Under the pieces are notes generated by a model. The model searched no databases. It saw nothing but the letters and a program-made list of their open reading frames with translations, and was not told the DNA's origin. Shown piece after piece: positions 23,526 through 35,600 of a stretch of 64,000 nucleotides of DNA. Where the stretch lies: NCBI GenBank assembly GCA_020055645.1, contig JAECZT010000014.1, positions 207,001 through 271,000 of the forward strand, given 5' to 3'. How positions within the stretch are numbered: the first letter of the stretch is position 1; each line of letters starts with the position of its first letter. The DNA comes from Tomocerus qinae. Lineage: Eukaryota > Arthropoda > Collembola > Entomobryomorpha > Tomoceridae. Both the position numbers and the translations under genes were made by a program.

Positions 23526-24844
23526 GAAGTCCAGAGCCCCACTGCTCAATCGCTTAGGCGATGCACATTGTTTAAAACAAGGAATATGATAATAACATAT
23601 TTTCAGAGTAAACGAGAGGTTAACTCGTAAATCTTTTGAAATTCAGTAGCACTACTGAAGGTGAGTATCACTGTGAATATTACTTTTCCAATACTAGAAT
23701 TTTCTTAATTTCTGACATTTTTGTACTTTCCAAAAGTGATGGCAAAGCTGTACGAGGGGGAATTTAGAGACTAAAGCCTTGTTCAAAAAAACAATTTGTT
23801 TTCAAAAAGTCAAAATTGTAATGAAATAACTTTTGTCAAAAAGCGTTTAATTTTTCTCACAACTCAGCACCGCCGTAACCGAGTTATCGCGCAAAGATTT
23901 TGATGATATAAATTATATTATTGAAATTAAAACTAATGTCAAAAATGTTTTGACATTTTTCAGAAAAATCTTTCAATAAGCAGAGTTTTCCAACTTTTGT
24001 AAATTGAAAATATATCTGTTTTAATATATATAGATATATAGATATATTGATTTTTAGGGATTCAAGTTTTTCCACCTTTTATTTTTGTATATTTTTTGAA
24101 TCATTTAATAGCAAATGATATTTTTAAAATTTACCTTATTAATGCAACTTTGGTCTCTCGAATAGTGGACATTACTGGGATGTACTACTTCATGTTGCTA
24201 GAATCTTTAAGAGGACATTTCAAATAAAACGTCTGTTCATGTCTACTACTCTACGAACTCTTGAACCGTCAGCTAAAGGGGAAAGGATACCTAGGGAATG
24301 CAATATCCTATTCACGGCTAGTCGGCATCAAATGTCTTCCTATGAAAAATCAGAGGATTGTGTTGAATTAATTTGCCTTAAATGTTACTACCCCAATTTA
24401 AATTAATTTACAATTTTGGGGCCATATCAAATATATATTGAATTTATCATTCAATTTATAAGCCATTCAATAATTGAAATTTTTTATGAATATCCAACAT
24501 AATGGTATCAGTATTTTGACATGACTGAACATTAGATTGTAATTATTCAGTTGTATTTATTATTTTGTTAAAGAAGAAACTCTTTATTACCTGGGTCAGA
24601 AGTAAGGATTTTCACTATTACTATACTATTATATCACGATTAGTCAGTAAGAAATTGACTGGGCAACATAGTTGAATTGTGAATATGATTATATATAGGA
24701 AATGATTAGGTACAGTTTTGTTTGCTATTTGTGTTGTACCCTCTCAAAATAGTTTTAAATTTTCACTGCATTGACTGGAAAATCGTCTTAAGTAGTTGTG
24801 GGAATCATATTTTAACCTTCATATATAGTCTCATGCTCACAAAC
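23526..24844. other. Intergenic, nothing recognised
   Basis: AT-rich. Short open frames only, with no domain cues. Confidence 0.4.
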
Positions 24845-24990
24845 ACCACTTCACTGTGAGCCCGACCCCGAAGGCTGAGTGAAACGGACGCGATAGGAAA
24901 AGGGTAATTGGAAAGGAAGGAGGTGGTTGGTGTGCAATGGGAGCCGACCGCACTCATTTTAGCTCACCTAACTTGTGCTTAAGTAATGTG
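24845..24990 (+). repeat. Direct repeat, left copy
   Basis: About 140 bp sharing gacgcgataggaaaaggg, ggtgtgcaatg, agccgaccgcactcatttta and acttgtgcttaagtaa with 25975-26105. The two copies are in the same orientation about 1.1 kb apart and are GC-richer than their surroundings. Confidence 0.75.
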
Positions 24991-25229
24991 AAATCCACAG
25001 CATAAAGTATAGTATTTCATAATATAGTTTATATTTTTACTCATATTTCATGTAAAATTAACTTTGCTTTAAATCTGTTCTGATAGGTTAATTAAGTTTA
25101 TTTTTACCTTTCGTTTGATACCCCATATGCTGTTGTGGGTCAAGGTTGAAAGGTTTTGAAATGGGGTGCTTCTTGCCTATCTAGTGCATGTATTAAGCCT
25201 AGGTATTCAATGAGCCATGTATTTAAGCC

Positions 25230-25560
25230 TGGACTCACTGGTTGCATATTGTATCACTCACTGGTTGCATATATTATAGTAGTCACTGGTTCTCAGTGAA
25301 CCAGTGAGTGACTGTCTGTATCTATATGGACAATGGTTTTTTCTTATAGGCTAAAATAAAATAAGACTTATCTATTAATTCTTATATGATTGTATGCAAT
25401 TTTGTCTTTAGAATTTTAGATTGTATGATGATTTTGTGTCCTAGAATCTTAAGATAAATCTGAACTTCTGTCCTACTTTGTATTCAATGTATGAACTGAA
25501 GTCCACTTCCAGACACCATAATTACATAATTGGTACCTGGAAGCGGACTACAATTTTCAA
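25230..25560. repeat. Hairpins and short direct repeats (cactggttgcatat, accagtgag)
   Basis: Tandem cactggttgcatat units are followed by tcactggttc-tcagt-gaaccagtga, a near-perfect stem of 10 bp. A second inverted pair, gtccacttccag and ctggaagcggac, lies at about 25501-25552. Confidence 0.6.
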
Positions 25561-25619
25561 TGTATGAAGTGAAGGTCGTGCCCTATCTAAATGTTGAAGG
25601 TAATTATGTCAATGCTCAG

Positions 25620-25790
25620 GTTATAAATACCTGTGACTTACCTGTAATCGTTGTACACTTCTCTCTTGTCCTTAGGTGACTACACTTCTTTGTAAATAAA
25701 TTCTCTGCTAAACTTAAACGTTCATTTTCTCTAGTCTCAATTTCCCCATCCAGTTAGCTCATCTTAGCATTTTACCATCCAAACTGCGGA
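25620..25790 (+). promoter_or_regulatory. Possible promoter and polyadenylation cluster (TATA-like then aataaa)
   Basis: ttataaatac at about 25619-25630 is followed 60-80 bp later by tgtaaataaattctctg. Such spacing occurs in LTRs of retroelements, but neither TG...CA ends nor a primer site could be identified. The assignment is tentative. Confidence 0.2.
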
Positions 25791-25974
25791 GACATTTAGA
25801 TCTTTTTGTGGAAACATTTTCGATTATTCCTAACGATTTTGAACTTTGTGTTGAGAACACATAGCTAGGTTATAGCTTTTCTCAAGTAATGTCGTGTGTG
25901 TTAATATGAACTATTCGTTACTTAGCATTATTAGTTATTACTATTACTTATCATCATGTTCGCAGACAATGTAT

Positions 25975-26105
25975 AGAACGCACGAAAGGCCGAACTGCTA
26001 GTTGAAACGGGCGCGATAGGAAAAGGGTTGAAAGGAAAGAGGCAGGTGTGCAATGCAAGCCGACCGCACTCATTTTAGGGCACCCGACTTGTGCTTAAGT
26101 AAAGA
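25975..26105 (+). repeat. Direct repeat, right copy
   Basis: Partner of 24845-24990, with the same block order and scattered differences. Confidence 0.75.
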
Positions 26106-26426
26106 TGTATGTGTAATTATCACAACGCGTACAAATGTTTGTTAAATTAAGCGTAACAAATTGGTCTCTAATATAATCCTTTGACTCACAGTGCGCATAA
26201 TGAATTAATGCACATTATAGTATAAATGCTGTAGTTGTGTAGCACACAATTGTCAAATACGAAATGAGTGCGTGTTTGTTTTTTATTTCTTTGTTTCAAG
26301 GTAGGGTTAGAATACTAGTAATGTAAATAGGTCAAATATATCTAATATTATTACATTAACCTCAGTTATAACAGCAACAGTAACTTACAGAATATTTTGT
26401 TGTGTAGGTAGTCGTACACAGTGACA

Positions 26427-26553
26427 TTCGAAAATACTCGAAGGCGTTCGAATATACTCGAAGGCATTCAAAAATACTCGAATGCATTCGAATATACTTG
26501 AAGACATTTGAATATACTCGAAGACATTCGAAAATACTCGAACGTATTCAAAA
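26427..26553. repeat. 20-bp tandem repeat, ttcgaaaatactcgaaggca
   Basis: About six 20-bp units. Each contains ttcgaa and ctcgaa, so units are partly self-complementary. Confidence 0.9.
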
Positions 26554-26897
26554 ATGATCTTCAGTTCCTTCATGATGATGTTCAAAACGTTTGCATGAGG
26601 CCTGACGAGAGTGTAATGAAACCATAATAACGGTCCACCTCGCTTGGGCGTCCCCTATTTTTTTCATACCCACCAATATTTAGCAAAACGAATTTTGACT
26701 TCGTATGACATTTTATTCATGTTGACAAATGTTGATCATTAACCTATCAACCCAGGTTACCATGACAATTATTAGATAGCCCTACTGACTTATGCGTAGC
26801 CAAACCATTTCCCCCCTTTTCCCCATAAGTAGAATTGACAAATAGCCCAAAAATCAAATTCTTAAGCGGTGCACTCCTTTAAGTTCATTCCATTCGT
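26554..26897. other. No feature recognised
   Basis: Non-coding spacer between two short satellites. Confidence 0.4.
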
Positions 26898-27020
26898 AAG
26901 GTTGTAAAACTGTAGTGGCTGGTTATAAAACTGCAGTGACTGTCGTAAAACTGCAGTGGCTGGTTGTAAAACTGCAGTGGCTGGTTATAAAACTGCAGTG
27001 GCTGGTTGTAAAACTTCACT
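26898..27020. repeat. 21-bp tandem repeat, ggctggttataaaactgcagt
   Basis: About six units of 21 bp alternating ggttgta and ggttata. Confidence 0.9.
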
Positions 27021-27846
27021 ACCCAAGATGTAAAATTTTAGATGTGAAAATTCCTAATACCGTAACTGTCGCCGTAACACCTGCGTTAAAGTGGTTTTAA
27101 CATATGTAAGACTGTCACGCCCAACTGTCCCGTGAGGAAGTCATTTTCAATATTATTTCTAGGCTGCTTTCATAGAAACAGAACCAAATTGGTAAATCTC
27201 CCCTTCGCTTTTGTACCGTTATTTTGCACTCTCCTGCACAAATATTTTGTCCACGAACTGATCGCAATGGGAAAAAGTCTGGAAGCGCAACTGGCCTAAG
27301 AAACTCAATTTAAATACTAATTTGCGTCGATTTACGCAACCGGTCATTAAAAAAAGGAAGTGACACTCAAGACAATTTTAGCGGTGAACATGGAGAGAAT
27401 GTGTCCTATACAGCCCGGTTGGTAGAATAACGATAATACAATAAACTGTGATCCCTATAATTAGACAACCATTTATTATGTGTGTGAGTCTGTGTATACA
27501 TGTGAGTTATGTTATGTTAAGGATGGGTTTCTAAATTAAAACATTATTTTTTGTGACAGTTAGAGAATTTAAAAATTTTTTGGAAAATCTATTTAAGATT
27601 AAATATTTTAAAAAATGTTTGTTTAAAATTTAGATCTGGAGACATTAGATTAGTTCATTTAGATATTTTTCAGCCAATTGAAGTATCCTAACCAACAAAT
27701 TCGCGCCAAGAGAGAGAAAAATTTGAAATTTTACTTCAAAATTTATCAATAATGATTTGACAAATTTTGTGTCAAATTAAGTTTAACGTTAAGTGACATA
27801 GTGAGGAAAAGAAGTTTCCTATTTATCCTCCACTGATAAGTGATTA
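27021..27846. other. Flank of the large inverted element, nothing recognised
   Basis: AT-rich, no coding exon. The homology with the right arm starts only at 27847. Confidence 0.4.
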
Positions 27847-27854
27847 ATGGAAAT

Positions 27855-28270
27855 CAGTAGTAGGGGGACCAGTAAGCCACAACCATACGCCATCTTGGAT
27901 TCTAAAAAAGGCTCGAACAGCCACAACCATAGCCTACGGCACTCATCAAGCACAGTCACTAACCTAATCCCTTATGCTCGGATAGTAATCCTCACCCTCA
28001 CTGTATGCTTGGATAGCCACAACCATACGCCATCTTGGATTCTAAAAAGGGCTCGAACAGCCATAACCATAGCCTACGGCACTCATCAACCACAGACACT
28101 AACCTTACTCTCGGATAGTAGTCCTTACCCTCACTAAGCTTGGATAGCCACAACCATAGCCTGCTGCAATGCTTGTAGTACAGACACTAGGGTAACTCTT
28201 ATGCTCGGATAGTCACAACCATACCCCGATGCAGTAACAGAAATACACTATGCTTGAATAGACACGTTCG
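27855..28270 (+). repeat. Iteron-like terminal repeats of the left arm
   Basis: The motif gccacaaccata (with gccataaccata and gtcacaaccata variants) occurs six times within 400 bp. It is embedded in about one and a half copies of a 150-bp higher-order unit (ccatcttggattctaaaaa, ctcatcaa, atgctcggatag). Placement at the outer end of a replicating element fits a binding-site role for a replication or recombination protein, but that is inference. Confidence 0.7.
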
Positions 28271-28827
28271 TAACCTGAAGCAGTACATTTATGCTAAAGC
28301 AATATAACAAGTGGTAGATATATACAGTATACATAAATCAAAGTCAATAATACGGTCTATAATTACAGAATAAAAGTAGATATGAGTAGAAAATGTTAGG
28401 TACTCGTGGGTACTTATACATTGCGAAGTCAAAAATAATATAATACATAATATGCAATCAAAAAAGGGTAGCATAGGAGAGAGGCTAAATGCCATGTAAA
28501 GGGTAAGTCAGAAGTGATAGGTACAATGGGTACTTGGTTGAGTCAAGTGTATGTGAGAATAATACAGCAACATGTTACCGATAAGGTACCTTGTATAATA
28601 CTACAGCAGAAATAAGTTATTTTCGACACTGCACTACCATTCAAACAATAGGGACGCTATGACTTTCAGTCGACTAATCCCTTCTCAGAAATGCTTTACA
28701 TGAAAACGTTGTATCTTATATGCTTGGTTAAACTTGCACAACCTATTTTTAATATTGCACAAGACTTCACTATGAATATTTTTTCCTTTAAAAAGGAGTC
28801 AATCTAATATATCAATTCACAACGTTT

Positions 28828-29410
28828 TTGAACTCTAAACCTCAAACAACTTCAAAAAGCTCTGTTCCTGTTACTACAAACATTCAAAATATGGAAAATT
28901 GTCCTTTCTGCGGTGTGGCTTTGGCTGGAAATTTTGAACAACATTTTAAGGATATTCATCACTGTCCATCCTGTTTGAATTTTAAACAATCTTGTCACTG
29001 CTATGGTAAATAATATCATACCTATTAATATACTTCAGTTTACTTATAACAATACTTTTAACTAAATAATAAATCATTAATAACAATGACTTCTATACTT
29101 TCAGCGTGTCCAAAATGTGCCAAACCATTTAAAACACAGGATTTAATGGAAGACCATCTCCTAACTGACCATATCTGTTCTATTTGTGACAAAGACCAAA
29201 CCGTATGTATCTGCATTCAACAACTGGCTGAGTCCCCGAGCTTGGACACAAGGAAACGTGGACGAATAGGTGAAGAAATTCCAACTACAAGTAAGCGACC
29301 GAAAATGTCAATCCCTTCAGAAATTACTGACTTGGTTCCAGTTCCTGTAACAATGCAAGTGGACGACATTCAAGACAACCAACTTCCGGACAATGCTGTA
29401 AATCCAAACG
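28828..29410 (+). CDS. Zinc-finger exons of the polymerase element (fossil part)
   Basis: Cys/His-rich segments: CPFCGVALAG...HFKDIHHCPSC, then CPKCAKPFKT...HLLTDHICSICD. A family-type intron separates them (donor near 29006, acceptor tttcag near 29104). They lie directly upstream of the hAT insertion and in the same orientation as the polymerase, whose own beginning also carries a C2H2-like finger, so they probably belong to the same gene or transcription unit. Function is unproven; nucleic-acid binding is likely. Part of a broken element. Confidence 0.5.
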
Positions 29411-29418
29411 TTATTGAC

Positions 29419-32400
29419 CAGAGTATAAAGTAGGCACGCCGTAAATTGTTTTTTTGTACGGCATGCCGTAAATGCCGTAATTGCCGTAAATGCCGTAAAT
29501 GCCGCAAATGCCGTAAATACTGAGTACTAGCTTTACAGCTTTCAATATAATGTATTATATACTGCATTTTTAAATGAATCTGGATAGTCTAATTACTACA
29601 TTTAAAATGAAATTGCGACAAAATGACTACTAAATTATACAGATTGTTTACTACTAACAAAACAAAGCTATAATCATAAATATTAGTAAATTATAATGAC
29701 AATACCAGAATGTATGTAATATTTGAGAACACATCTAATCGTACACAACTAAAGTAAGACATTTATTGCTACTAAAAACTATCAATTAAGTTAAAATTCA
29801 TTTAAGTTGATTTGAGTACTAAATGGTATCTTTTTAAAGTAGGCCTATATAAACTTAATACTGGACTGGAGTATATTATTTATTGTTGAGGCTACGATGT
29901 ATAACAGTTAGTTTGGCAGCTTTTTCGATACCAAGCTTATTCCTGTGATCCGTAATGATGTTTCCCATTGTTGAAAAACAACGCTCCATACCACTCGAGG
30001 ATGCCGGTAGTAACATAAGTCGTACCGCCAAATCCACCAAGCCGTTAGGTAATTCTAGTCCCTTTTCAATTCCGACTTCTCTCCACCATTGCTGAGGGTT
30101 AAACAGTTGTCACCGATGAATAAGGTTTTGTTAAGCAAGTATGAGGGGAAGTACTCCTTATCATTCTGTCGGAGCTTTATCGGAGCAATAACAAATTGTG
30201 GATTTTTTCTCTCTAAATATTTGTTGCCCTTCTCCACAAATCTAGCCGGCAAATTTTCACCTGAATAAAATCATGCAACAAAATACCATTACTGTTTCAA
30301 AAGCAATAAATGACATCAGAAACAGCTATACAGAAATAAAATTAATAAAAAGAAACCTCGGTATTTCGGGTGCAGTAGATACGCAGCACAAGCGAAATCC
30401 GAAAGTGCAATGTTTAATATTTCTCCAAACCGTTTTTTGTAATCTTGAGGAACTTGGCAAATATTGATTATGTCAATCCAAAACTTAGTTGCGTATGCCA
30501 AAGATGCACGATCATGTTGCAGCTGCAATAAAAAAAGAGTTACTCAAATTATTGGACATATACAACTAAATCACCCGAATAAATCATAAACTACAAAGTT
30601 TAGTTTAGTTTGAGTTTATTAAAAATATGTATTTACTTTTATAATTGCTTCCGCAATTGGCTTCATCAAATTCATCGACGATTCCACGAAGTTGTAAAAC
30701 TCAATGTCCATTAAGATCTGTTGCACTTCCAATGGACATTTTGATCTTACATGCTTACTAATCTCGATGTAAGCAGAATGGTTTTTGATGTAGTTTTTCA
30801 AGCAATCAAATTGAGAGTTCCATCTGGTTGAGCAGGGTAATGTAGGCAGATTGATATTTTTTTCCTTTAATGCTTCCCGGGGATATGTGTTGTCCTTAAA
30901 AAAATGTTGAACAGTTTTTACTTTGTTCATCACTACATCTGGGGTAACATTTTTGCCAACTAAGTTCAACAAGTGGGTGTGACAACCATATGTAATTATA
31001 TTATCTTCCTCCATTAGTTTTCTTCGCATAGCAGCTAATGTATTGGTGTTATCTGTCACTACTGATATAATTTTACACCCATACTTGCTTTCGGTAAACA
31101 TCATTGCTTCTTTCAGAAGGTTTAGGCAATAATCCGCATTTTTTTCATCGGACTTAGCATTGACAGCATTGATAAATTGAATTTTATTACATTCAACACT
31201 AATGCAATGAGCGATAATAGGAGAGCTTTGAGCACCTGACCAACCATCTTGCATAATAGAAACATATTTTCCCTGTATATTGAAGTTCTTCGAATCTGTA
31301 AGCTCTTCGTATACTTCTTCAAGAAGTCTACCTCCCATAACGTCCTTGCTAGGGAGAGTGTAGTGAGGCTTTGCAAATTTCATTAGTGCTGCAAATTGTG
31401 GATTCTCGACCGTACTGAAAGAAAGATTTGCTCCAAACACAAATTTTGCAACGTAATTGTCCATTTTCTTTTTCTCTTCGGCCAATTTAATAGTCATAGT
31501 CGGTAGGTCCCAATATTTAGCTTTTTTTGATGAACTAGCACTTGTTTTGTATTGTTGTTGAGCTATACTATTGGCTGATTGTTGTTGAGCAGTACATCTC
31601 TCCACGTGAGCTCTCAATCTATTTGCTTTGGGCCAATTAAAGATTTTTAAACAGGTTTTGCATTCCGCTGTCTTCACTCTACCTTTATTGCCTTTTTGGA
31701 TAACAAAATGAGCCCAGGTTGAATCTTTTGGTCTTCCAGATTTCTTACAAATGTTTCCAAGATTTTCGGTAGGTCCTGGGCTGCCATTGGAATCTTCGTC
31801 GCTGGAAATAGTGTCCATGTCTAGAAGAGGATCGTAGTCGACATCTTCTACGTCTCGAGGCGAATTTTGTTTGTTGAAATTTTGTAAGTCTAATTCGACT
31901 ATTTGCCCCTCTTGAATGATTTCTGGCAAAGTAAAACCTCCTTCTTCATCAACTGAAGTCACCATAATTTGCTGCGAATTATACCCTGTTGTAGCAATGT
32001 TCTCCCCTTCTGATTCCGAATCGTTTTCATCTGATATCCATTCTTCGTTATATTGTGATTGGGATTGGGAGGCATCTGTCATTCCATTGATCACGAGGAA
32101 AATAAATTCATAATATGTTAATGTTTATTTGAAATGTAAAATATGTATAAAAATATTAACGGTATTTTTAAAAACATTAGTTGTCATTATTTACCAGTAT
32201 TACATCAAAATTTAAAGTTCAACAAATAAATCTTGAAACGATATCATTCATTGGCGTGGACAGAAATAAATTTTACTTACCCAAAATTAATCGAATTTGA
32301 CTGTCACTGCACAGTCGACCGGTTGTATTTGCAGTGCTATCCATGTGGTGTCAGTTGTTGAACAACAACAATGTTTAGCTGTCAAACGTCGAAAATGTGA

Positions 32401-32663
32401 CAAAAAACAGTGACGTAAACCAAATTTCGAATGCCAAAATTTAAATATTCACAATGGTAAGAAGAAATAAGCTGTTGATTGTTGAGAATGTGTGATGTTT
32501 TGTTTATTGGATTATAGATTATGCAATGCATAAGCTAAAACAGTGTTCTATGGGTTTACGGCATTTGCGGCATTACGGCATGCCGTAAATTATTTTTGTG
32601 CCGTATTTACGGCATTTACGGCAATTTACGGCATGCGGCATTTACGGCACACACGATACCTTG
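29419..32663 (-). mobile_element. Full-length hAT transposon nested in the left arm, 3245 bp
   Basis: Ends CAGAGTAT and ATACCTTG, with a perfect 8-bp target duplication ttattgac (29411-29418 and 32664-32671). Both subterminal regions (about 29440-29520 and 32550-32655) are arrays of gccgtaaatg units in inverse orientation, plausible transposase binding sites. The transposase runs on the minus strand. The copy interrupts the polymerase element, so it is younger than that element and older than the arm duplication, because both arms carry it at the same site. Confidence 0.92.
29888..32094 (-). pseudogene. hAT transposase, left copy
   Basis: The main exon (30619-32094) begins MINGMTDASQSQSQ, with an acidic N-terminus and then a BED-type finger (ECKTCLKIFNW ... 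HVERC). It is followed by a DUF659-like catalytic region (GRLLEEVYEELTDS, VSIMQDGWS, VVTDNTNTLAAMRR, YGCHTHLLNL). Two smaller exons follow through introns (acceptors near 30529 and 30253). The last contains the hAT dimerisation block LPASSSGMERCFSTMG. The transposase cuts and pastes the element using the terminal repeats. The last exon changes frame relative to the right copy, so this copy is probably not functional, although the catalytic exon is open throughout. Confidence 0.85.
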
Positions 32664-32689
32664 TTATTGACGTAAGTTTGTTACGATCT

Positions 32690-35600
32690 AAACACTGTCA
32701 TGCTTGTGACATTATGTTCCCGTCATCTCATAGTCTTCATACACATTTAGTTACAGTCCATCCAGAATATTACATAAATGTGAACCTACCACAAGTAGGA
32801 ATGGGTGATGAACATCTTGATTTAACTTTAGTTCAAAATGCATTTGATATATACCATGAATTTGACTGTAATTTAGATGGTTTTAAAGTTAAAGACGTGC
32901 GAAATCAGATTTTAAATATTTTTAACAGTTATTTAGAAGATTGGAATACTTTTAAAGTTCACTTTGACATAGTGGTAGGTTTTAGCAAAGAACAACATGA
33001 TGAGACATTTAGGTATGATGAAAGACCTTATCCAGGCTTTATGTTCCCTGTCATAAATATTGAAAATGCTAAGATGGCCATTAAAGTTACAAATGACCAT
33101 CTTGCTGAAAGGTTGCAAGAACATATTCGTAATGGTTCAGGTTGAAATATTGAGAATATTAAGGCTTTTAAAATGACTATTGTTAAGTACAAACCATTTT
33201 CTGGTGGACGACGAAACATTGCATTGCCACAATTGTTAAAAAACAAATGCTACACGTTCATAAACGTCGCCGTAGATGATGGATTATGTTTCAAGCGTGC
33301 TATTTATGCTCATAAAGATTTACATGCTAAATATGTTGATCCCAATCATGTCAATAGGACTTTAGAGAGTGTTAAATTTTATGAGGACATCTTAGATAAT
33401 GGTAAAGTCAACTGGGCTGGAATTAAGTTTCCATTTTCTCTAAAGCAAATCAGTAAATTTGAAAGACAAAATCCAGACATCGGTTTAACCGTCATTGGAT
33501 TTTCAGAAGAATTTCACGAAAAACAAAAGAAGTGTAAGTCAAAACTTGAGGACGAAAATAATTATGATGATATAATAGATAGCGTTGCAATTAATGTAAG
33601 GCCACAGGATGAAAACTCAGAAGATGAAGGAGAACAAAGTGATAAAAAGAAAGATTATCATAAACAGCAGGCTGAGATTGTTGATTATTGTGTTCCTTTA
33701 CATGTGTGTAAAAATGACAGGCCAATCAGGATAGATTTACTTTTAATTATGGATGATATTGTTGAAGATCATTTTGTATTTGTGAAAGATCTGAGGAAAT
33801 TACTCCATCAAAAATATTCAAAACATGTATGCCGTCACTGTCTTCACGGGTTTAACGATGATTACGATGAGCATGTAAAGTACTGTTCTGCTCTTGACAA
33901 GATAAAAACAGTATTTCCAAAGCATAACTTTTTGAAATTTGAAAAGTTTTGTCGTACTCAAATGTCTCCATTTACTGTTACGGCAGATTTTGAATCATTT
34001 CTTAAACCTACGGGGAAATTTTTAGAAATCAAAATAAGTGACAAAAACAAGAAAACGCCAAACACTGTAAAAGTACAACTTCATAAAGCTAGTGGTTTTA
34101 GCTGGCGATGTATTAATTGGAAAGGTAAACAACAAAGTAGCAGTTCATATAGAGTAGAAGACGAAACAGATGATGCTCCAAAACGATTTCTGACAGAAAT
34201 TTTAGCACTCAATGAAGAATTACAAATTGAAATGAAAGAGTATGAAAAAGAAGCTAAGAAAAATATGATAATTAGTGAAGAAGATAACCAAAAGTTTAGA
34301 AATCCTCACAAGCTATGTAGTACTAAATGCCATTTTTGTCATAAATGCTTTACTTTCAAGGATTTTAAGGAAAAGAAAATAGTTAGACATCATGAACATT
34401 TGCCGCCTTATAATTTCATTGGTTTTGCACACAGATCATGTAATATAGCGGCCTCTACACCTAAAACATTAACTGTATGCTTCCATAATTTACGGGGCTA
34501 TGATGGGCACTATCTTATACAAGCAGCTTCCGAGGATCTTGTTAAAGAGGTTGAAGTTATTCCGCAAACATCGGAAAAGTTTATGAGCATCATTATAAAC
34601 AAACAGATCAAATTTATTGACACTGCACTCTTTATGCCGGAAAGTTTAGGAGATTTAGTCAAAGATCTAAAGGAATTTCCAATAACAAGAGATGCATTTT
34701 CTCAATATAGCAAAGAACAAGTAGATTTACTTTTAAATAAGGGTGCATATCCATATTCTTATATGGATTCTGTAGAAAAGTTCAAGGAAACAGAATTACC
34801 ACCAAAATCGGTTTTTAAAAAATGATCTAACCGGCAAAGATATAGATGATGATGTCTACTGCAATGCTCAAAAAGTGTGGAAGGAATTTGGTATTAGTAA
34901 TATGGGTGAATGGCATGATTTGTATTGTCAGCTAGATACCGCGCTTTTAGCAGATGTTTGGTTTACACTTCGTAACACAATGTATGATAAGTATGGTCTA
35001 GATGTATGTCATTATTTTTTATTACCTATGTTCAGTTTAGATGCAGCATTAAAGTTTACAGGTGTGTCTTTAGAATTTATTAAAGATCCAACAATGCATG
35101 TATGGCTAGAAGGTGCAGTACGTGGAGGGTTAGTAAGTGCGGGAGATTTAAGAGCAGCAAAGGCAAATAATGAATATTGTCCTGATTTTGACGATAAGAA
35201 ACCATCTTCTTATATTATGTACTGGGATGCTAACAATTTGTACGGCCATGCATTAAGTGAATATTTACCTCATAATGGGTATAGATGGGCAACTGATGAA
35301 GAGTTAGAACAAATTAGAAAAGATCCTAAAAGTTATATCTTGAGCATGGAAGATAATCAGAAAACGTTCATGTTTTTTGAGGTAGACATGGTTATCACTG
35401 AAGATAAACACGATTTTTTAAATGCATATCCACCCGCTCCAACATCAAGGATTGTAAATGACAAAGAAATCTCTTGTATGCAACATGAACTAGCTGATAT
35501 GTTAGGAGTAGAAGTGGATGGTAAACAAAAGCGATTAATTGCTGATTTGAAAGACAAGGACGGCTATGTATGTCATTATAGGGCCTTAAGAACTTATTTA

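Larger units (their letters stand above)
27847..35177 (+). repeat. Left arm of the inverted repeat
   Basis: About 7.3 kb that reappears as reverse complement in 37270-44501. The outer limit is defined by atggaaatcagtagtagggg and the inner limit by aggcaaataatgaatat inside the polymerase region. Differences between arms are scattered substitutions and short indels, plus about 100 bp absent from the right-arm hAT end. Confidence 0.9.

Noticed and set aside
25130-25800. Solo LTR
   Set aside because: TATA-like and polyadenylation-like strings are present, but TG...CA ends, a target duplication and a primer binding site could not be found.
32543-32663. Extension of the polymerase frame upstream into 32543
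   Set aside because: That stretch is the gccgtaaatg array of the nested hAT terminus, so it is not polymerase coding sequence.
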